Source: Neoscytalidium dimidiatum
Taxonomy: Eukaryota; Ascomycota; Dothideomycetes; Botryosphaeriales; Botryosphaeriaceae
DNA length: 64,000 nucleotides
Reading direction: 5' to 3'
Assembly (NCBI GenBank): GCA_037367355.1
Contig: CM074701.1
Span: forward strand, 2,976,001-3,040,000
Shown: piece by piece, positions 58,169 to 64,000 of the stretch
Layout: every line of letters starts with the position of its first letter
Numbering within the stretch: position 1 is the stretch's first letter
Position numbers and translations under genes: made by a program
Notes under the pieces: generated by a model
Database searches by the model: none
What the model was told of the DNA's origin: nothing
The model's input: only the letters and a program-made list of their open reading frames with translations

Positions 58169-58215
58169 GCTCCAGGCTCCAGGCTCCAGGCTCCAGGTTC
58201 CAGGCTCTAGGCTCC
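58169..58215. repeat. GCTCCAG heptanucleotide tandem repeat
   Basis: Almost seven copies of a 7-bp unit; the first four are identical, and the fifth and sixth have C-to-T differences (GTTCCAG, GCTCTAG). Confidence 0.85.
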
Positions 58216-59310
58216 GGGAAAGCATTTCCCAAGCCTAAAGGCGCCAGCGATGCGCCCTGCAACACGCCGAGCCGCGCTGCAATTTCGCCGGCCGGCCGGC
58301 CATCTGAACCGACGACCACCCCCCCCGCATCCGACACAACCTCACCAAGCCTTGCCCAGGTCGACAGACCAACACCTAGCGTCTTCCGACACTCCCCGTC
58401 CTCGACGTCCGGTCCGAGACCCGACCGCAAAACTATCGAGTGTCTCGTGCCCGTCCCGCGTCGTCCCGCTGGGAGACTTGTCGAACCTGCTCGCCCATCG
58501 TCAAGCCCTGAACCCAGCACCCCACGCGCCAGAGAACTGAGCTATGTGCTATACATCACCAGCTAGACTTTCAAGTAGGCCCGATCAAGCCCCGACCCGA
58601 AGTCCTCGCCATCAATCCTTCCGGCTGAACGTCGGTGATGGCTAATGGCCTCCAGCTCTCCTAGCCCTCCTGCCCTCCTCCGGTCTCTCCATCCCTAGCC
58701 GCTACACATTTTTGAGGCTTGCATATTGTGGCGATGTCCCACTGACCGCCTACCACGAAACGGCCACACCAGTTCTTCTGCAATGCCAATAATGCCTTTC
58801 GCCCGTGCCGTGCAATTACGTAGTGTCCAGGAGAGCACACAGGTCACCCTGTCGTTGTTGCGTCAGCGGAACCCTCGTCGTATGCCACGCGAGAACCACT
58901 CTATCACTCTTTTTTTTTTTTTTTTGCTCATACGAACGGCGCAGCATCGGAGAGACCGTGTCAGCCGTCAAATTCTATCTCGGTCAAGCTTTTACACCCT
59001 TTCCCGTGCTTTCCATCCGCGCGGTATTTTCGCGTCCTTCCATCGTTCTGGAAAGACGCAAAACGTGAGCCGGCCAAGCGCGCCGAGTGCGAAATAAAGG
59101 GTTAAACTTTGCGTGCCACGAGGAGTCGCGTGGTCGTGGCGTGCGCGGCCCAGCTCGTTCGAACCACCGATTGCGTGCGTTAGTTTTGGCCCTTAGCCTG
59201 CTCTCTCCCTGACGTTGACACGTTGGTCCGCCCCCCTCCTTTGCCCCGTTCATGATGCTGGTTTCTCTCTTGTCATCGAATGTCGCAAGTTTCCGCTGGC
59301 TACTGCGTGT

Positions 59311-59342
<32 letters not shown>
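59311..59342. repeat. (CCG)n trinucleotide tract
   Basis: About eleven uninterrupted CCG units in non-coding DNA. Confidence 0.85.
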
Positions 59343-60822
59343 TTGATTCCATCCGCTCCATAGGGGGGAAAAATATCAAAGCTAATGGGATGGAGGCGAA
59401 AAGGAATGGGAAGAAGGCTGAACACTAAGCAAGCCACGCGCACAGCATTGACGCCCAACTGTCAGCCCTACTCGAACCTCTCCCCTTCTCTTTCCATCCC
59501 CCCCACCCCTGCTCAGTGACATTATTGTGACATAAGGAAAAAGAAAATAGTATTGAAACACACACACATTGCGTCAGGGGCGGACCGGTGAAAGAGACTT
59601 CTGACGAAAATGCAGCGACTTAGGTGGAACTCGGATGCACGGCTTCGCCGGGGCGAGACGAGATGATGCACTCTCTCATCATCACCGCCCCGTCGGGTAG
59701 TAAGCGCGGAAAGGGACAGGGCGTCGCAGCATTTCGACAGCATGCAATGCACATGGCGGCTGAATTTTTAAGTTGGCGATCACTATCATTCATCTCACAC
59801 GCTGTCTTGTCCATTCACCTCGGCTGTCTCGAAATCTAGCCGCATTAGAGTAGGTAGACGAGAGGCAGGCTACTCAGTCAGCAGGGCACGGGGGGATAAG
59901 CGTTGTTCCAGAAAAGAACGGTAAAGGGGACGGGGCGTAATAATGTGGGGGCGGGACTGTGAAAAGGATAACCGAAAAAAAAAGGGAAAGAAGAAACGTG
60001 CATTGGCGCGGGCGCCAGCGCCACTGCCTCTCTCTCCTGCAGCAGTTCGCGTACGGTTCGATTCATTCGCTATGGTGAGACGCGACGCGACGCGACGAGA
60101 CGGGGGAATCGCGGCGCTTTGGGGCGACCGGGACAGCAAGCGTCCGTCTGTTTGAAGGCTAACCGCTGCGGGAAAGTCAACAGGATATCGTGTGGGGCCT
60201 TGTGCGGATGGGAGCAGGCAATAGCAAAACGACGAGGGTCGTGGCCGCATAGAAGCGACTGACGACGATAGCTACGACGACAGGGCGTATGAAGAGTGCA
60301 TATGCGGAAGTGCATGTGCATGTATATATGTGTGTGTGTGAAGGCGGCACGATGCGGTCAAGGCACAGCACGCTGAAGAAAAATAGGCTTCAAGGTTAAC
60401 CACACCCGCAAAAGGCAAGACCGATGGTCCGGACAACGGAAGGTAGCGGAATTTCCGGGACTGCAGATTCGTGAAAAAAAAAAAAAAACATCAGAAAAAC
60501 GTGAAGAAGAGTAGAGGATTTCATAGGCAAGGAGATACCCGTGGGCGAGGAAGGCGATGATGGGGTTCTGCGGCTTGATGTGTTGAGGTTGCAGGCATCT
60601 TCTACCGGAGCGCAGATAGGAGGGAAGGGCAATCGACCGTCCCGTGTGGATAGGGGCGTGGGCGGAGCACGCGGGTTTGACGCGCATCTGCCAGCACATG
60701 GCAGGACCGGCATTATTTTTCCTCTGGCGTGGGGGGGTCTTGACTTTGCCCTGTGTGATCCAGCTCGTCAAGGTTATGTGCGTTGGGAGGGGCCAGGACA
60801 GGGCCAGAGAGCGGTTTGAGGC

Positions 60823-60845
60823 GGATGGATGGATGGATGGATGGA
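60823..60845. repeat. (GGAT)n microsatellite
   Basis: Between five and six GGAT units stand in tandem in the gene-free stretch. Confidence 0.8.
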
Positions 60846-61552
60846 GGGGTGAACTGCTGGTCGGCCTCGTCCGAACCAGGGCCTGCGGAGGCACGGCTGG
60901 CTGATTGAGCGCAGGCTGGCAGGGCTTCCACGCGACGAGAAGCACGCGCGCGGTGCGATGCGAACCTAGCACATGCATCGCCATTCCTGGTCCCAGGGAG
61001 CAGAGGCTTCGACTCGAGATCCAAAATTGCGGTGTGCGGCCTGTAAGGTGCCCGCCCAACTGGCAGTTTCGCGCGGTGGCGATTGCTCCCGCCCGTCCAT
61101 GAGACACGCATTCAGCAAGTAGGAGGTGCAGCTCAAGATCAAGTCTTTTTCCCTGTTGCGGATTGACAGCCAACCACATCACTGCGGCACCGGCGCGTCG
61201 ATCACAAGAAAATCGCTAGTTGCTAAGTAGAACAACGTTCCCGCCCGTCTATATGCAGATCCCGTGTTTTTCTCCAATCCTGTCCCTTACCGAACCTGAT
61301 ACGTCATTGCCAACGCGGACATGAGTCGTGAACCCTCCCCCCAAGACACACACAAGGGGAAAAAGAAGAAAAGAAACATCGAAGAAACATCGCAGCAGCG
61401 CCGAACACACGCTCGGTTGCCCCCGAGCCCATGCAAATGCAACTTTTGGTCGTCATGATAGCCGTGATCCTCGTCCCGCTCGCTAACGCCAGCAAAGCAA
61501 TGCGCCAAACAACTCCACCCACAAAATGCATCAATCAACTGAACGAGGCCGC

Positions 61553-63943
61553 CTAGTCCTCCACCCAGGCCGGCTGGTTCGGGTTGTCCGCGAGCCAGCT
61601 GCTAACCGGTGTGCCTGTCGCGCTCACCGCCGATGCCACGCTCGCCGCGCATCGCGTCTGCTGCACAGGCGTCGCGACGGTGCTCTGCACGCTGCCGTCA
61701 TCCGTCGTCCAGCTGGGGATGCCCGACAGATATGTGGCGTTGGAGCTCGCCATGGGCCAGCTAGTTGCCGGGTTGCTCACCGGCGGCATGCGCGGCGTCG
61801 AATTGAAGCTCTCGCTCGACGGCGGGCTGTTCATTGGCCAACCGACCACGGGAAGGGAAGACGCGACGGCGTCGAAGACTCCCGCTGGGAGATACTGGTC
61901 GTCCAGGCCGAACCAGTCGAGGCTGCTGCCAGCCCATGACATTGGCATGTCGGCAGGCTGTGACGTTGGCTGCTGCCAAACCATGGTTGCATCAACGGGG
62001 GACATTGTTTGCGCTGTGTTGATGCTGTTGTTGCTGATGGTCGTGTTGATCGAGGGGTTGCGCTTGGCGTGCGCATGCATGACGCGCGCTTCCCGCTCCT
62101 TGAACTTCTTGAGCATGTGAGCAAGCCCTCGTGCAGTGTGCGTCGAGACGTGGCGCTCGCTCGCCTTGGCCTCGCCGAGGAGCTTGATGATACGCTCGAC
62201 CAACTCGACAATCAAGCCGAAGTTGGTGTTGAGTTGTGCTGACCGCCAGTTGGTGTGCACCTTCATGAGGAACATGGTCGAGAAGGTGATGGTTGTAGAC
62301 AGGTAGAGCGGGACACCGACAATGGCATTGCGAATGTCCGGCTCGTCCAGCACGAAGCTAAGGCAGGTCGTGGCATTCTCAATGGCCGTGTTGATGAACT
62401 CGCGACGAGGGTCGTTGGGTGAAAGATGAGACAGGCCGCGCAGGCAGATGGCGTTGAGCTGCAGCTTGGCGAAATTCAAGTGCAGAGTGCAACCCTTGGC
62501 GGGGTAGGTGTCAATGTATTGGTTTGGAGCTACAGTAGCAGAGTTAGCGAGAGTAGAGACGGGTCGGTGGTTGAAGGAGACATACCGAGGCGGGATTCCC
62601 AGTTGTTCTTCCACTCATCAAGGTCGGCGTTGAACCTCCGGATGATTGGCAGGTCGTCCATAGAGATTGGTCGGTCGCTGTCATGGCCAAACTTGTTGAA
62701 GACCCTGCTGAGGATCTTGAAGACGCCCACCTGGGACTGCAGACGGAGGTCGGCGTTGGTAATGGTGGGGAGGGCAAGGAACCTCTCGTGGTCAACGACC
62801 GACTCGTCCTCGTGGATGACGGGCGGTCGGTTGTAGGCCAGGGAGAAGTGGTGGTCGCAGACGTAGAGAAGGTACCATAGGCGAGCGCGCTCAATGGCAT
62901 CCATGGAGCCCATGACGGCTTTGGAGTAGGCAATGTGCAAGTGCATCTCGGTAGCCATGCGCACGGCATGGCCGGAGAGCTTCCAGCTGACCTCGGACAG
63001 ATAGAAGGCGCCAATGCAGAGGGCGCGAACGTCGTCGAGAGAGTGATACCTCTCGAACATGGACTCGGAAACAAGAGACAGGAATTCGGAGTAGCAGACA
63101 TCAAGGATCAGCTCGGCGTCGGGAACGTGCAGGGCAGTGACGGAGAGGATGGCGGTGAGGAGGAGGGAAGACGACTCCCTCACGGACTGGAGGTCATCGT
63201 GGACGAGGGCGATGCCGCCCCAGATGTACTGGTTGAGCGAGGTGCTGAAACGGCGGAAGAGCTCGTCGGCGTGAGCCTCGGAGATCTTGCCTTGGGCGAT
63301 GATGTCGGTCGCCATTGGATTTCGCCTCGTGCCGTCGGGGCGCTCAGAATTGCTGCTGCGGAGGTTCTTGAGCTTGGTGACCTCGAAGAGCGACGCCATG
63401 GGACCCGCCGTCATGGAGTCGTCCTCGGACTCCTCTTTGCCTGGCGGTTCGGGTGAGTTCTCTCTGGTCATGGCCATGCCGGGGACGCTACGGGTCCGGG
63501 GTGACTGGTACTCTGAATGCGGAGGAGTGGGGCCCGAGGAGGGCTGGTTGCTGATGCCGGAGGTGGGCTGCGGGAGCGCCTTGGAGATGGAGGGCGAGAC
63601 GGAGTCGCTCCTGGTGGCAGCGTTGCTGGACCACGAGTCTAGGGCGGGCAGACTGTTGCGGTGGAGCAGCTCCGAGACAGCGTGGTGCAGCTGCTCGTAC
63701 TTGACCTCCATCGACCTCTTCCACCTGGACGGGGAGGGCGGTTAGCTTACGGCACACGGACGGACAGGGCTCAATGGCTTCCGAGGGGAGCGACGTACTC
63801 GTTCTCATCGTCGAGCAGAGTCTGCAGGCTCTTGTTGATGACACACTTCAGGCCGAGGCGGCGGCAGCGCGCACACGGGTTGTTGCCGCCATTGCTACCC
63901 TCGGCAATGTCGCACTTGACCTTGCGGCTCTGGCATTCCTTGC
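61553..63943 (-). CDS. Zn2Cys6 transcription factor with fungal_trans domain (5' end beyond window)
   Basis: Three exons are visible (63799-63943, 62586-63724, 61553-62529; introns 74 and 56 bp), giving 752 residues plus a missing N-terminus. The first visible exon starts two bases into a codon that would be Cys if the previous exon ends in T; it then reads KECQSRKVKCDIAEGS..NPCARCRRLGLKC, a zinc cluster with a long (12-residue) central spacer. The linker LQTLLDDENEWKRSMEVKYE is coiled-coil-like and probably dimerises. The middle-homology region follows (LFRRFSTSLNQYIWGGIALV, SSLLLTAILSVTALHVPDAE, ARLWYLLYVCDHHFSLAYNR with PPVI). The C-terminus is Ser/Thr/Pro/Gln-rich, ends WLADNPNQPAWVED and resembles an activation region. 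Nuclear; targets unknown. Confidence 0.9.
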
Positions 63944-64000
63944 CTGTCGAGGCATCTCAGCATGCGCGCAGTGGGAGGGGAGGAGCTCAGGTGCAGCGCG

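Larger units (their letters stand above)
56440..61552. other. 5.1 kb gene-free stretch upstream of the MFS gene
   Basis: The longest interval in the window for which I find no gene. The first third is GC-rich; 57600-58570 has long open frames on both strands with Pro/Arg/Ala-rich translations and a hexamer patch (about 57710-57760). A GCTCCAG heptamer array lies at 58169-58215, a T18-type run near 58909-58925, a (CCG)11 tract at 59311-59342, a (GGAT)n tract at about 60823-60845 and an A14-type run near 60475-60488. It may include a long regulatory region, non-coding transcripts or a gene that I failed to see. Confidence 0.4.

Noticed and set aside
57538..58566. Pro/Arg-rich frames on both strands in the large void
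   Set aside because: Both strands are open at once because the DNA is GC-rich; no motif or exon continuity.

Overview
The window is nuclear DNA from a filamentous ascomycete (Pezizomycotina, probably a dothideomycete-like mould). The evidence is short spliceosomal introns of about 48-130 bp with GT..AG ends and CTRAY-type branch sites, two Zn2Cys6 transcription factors, a Pth11-type rhodopsin-domain protein, a CHS5 exomer gene, a methylcitrate-cycle gene with a mitochondrial presequence, and a tRNA-Asn carrying an intron directly 3' of anticodon position 37. I found no bacterial operon structure, CRISPR array, rRNA or intact transposon. Exon borders below were worked out by hand from splice motifs and reading-frame continuity.

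Layout. 0-4 kb: the 5' part of malate synthase (runs off the left edge) and a membrane-anchored pepsin-like protein that has lost its first catalytic Asp. 4-13 kb: a gene-poor, comparatively AT-rich interval with one possible decayed Ser/Thr-rich surface-protein gene near 8 kb. 13-17 kb: a disordered 258-residue protein with a very long 5' flank. 17-28 kb: a ferric-reductase-type metalloreductase, 2-methylcitrate dehydratase and, divergent from it, a Zn2Cys6 regulator. 30-41 kb is the densest part: EutQ-like cupin, CHS5, V-ATPase subunit E, NIPA-type Mg transporter, a bacterial-looking TIM-barrel hydrolase and an Mpv17-family protein. 41-50 kb: rhodopsin-domain membrane protein, tRNA-Asn with a 3'-half relic beside it, a secreted serine carboxypeptidase (S10) and a 93-residue membrane/coiled-coil protein. 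51-64 kb: a short-chain dehydrogenase, an MFS anion:cation symporter preceded by a 5.1 kb gene-free stretch, and a second Zn2Cys6 factor cut by the right edge.

How the genes fit together. Malate synthase (glyoxylate shunt) and methylcitrate dehydratase (propionyl-CoA detoxification) both serve growth on acetate, propionate, fatty acids or branched-chain amino acids, but they lie about 21 kb apart with unrelated genes between them. CHS5, V-ATPase E and NIPA form a compact housekeeping block linked to membrane traffic and ion balance. I see no convincing secondary-metabolite cluster. The more unusual items are the degenerate aspartic-protease-like receptor, the poly-His and low-complexity insertions in the metalloreductase, the intronless clan GH-A-like protein, the short-chain dehydrogenase with an Ala-rich stretch where the catalytic Ser usually lies, the tRNA half-copy with a compensatory T-stem change, and the uncharacterised 93-residue protein.
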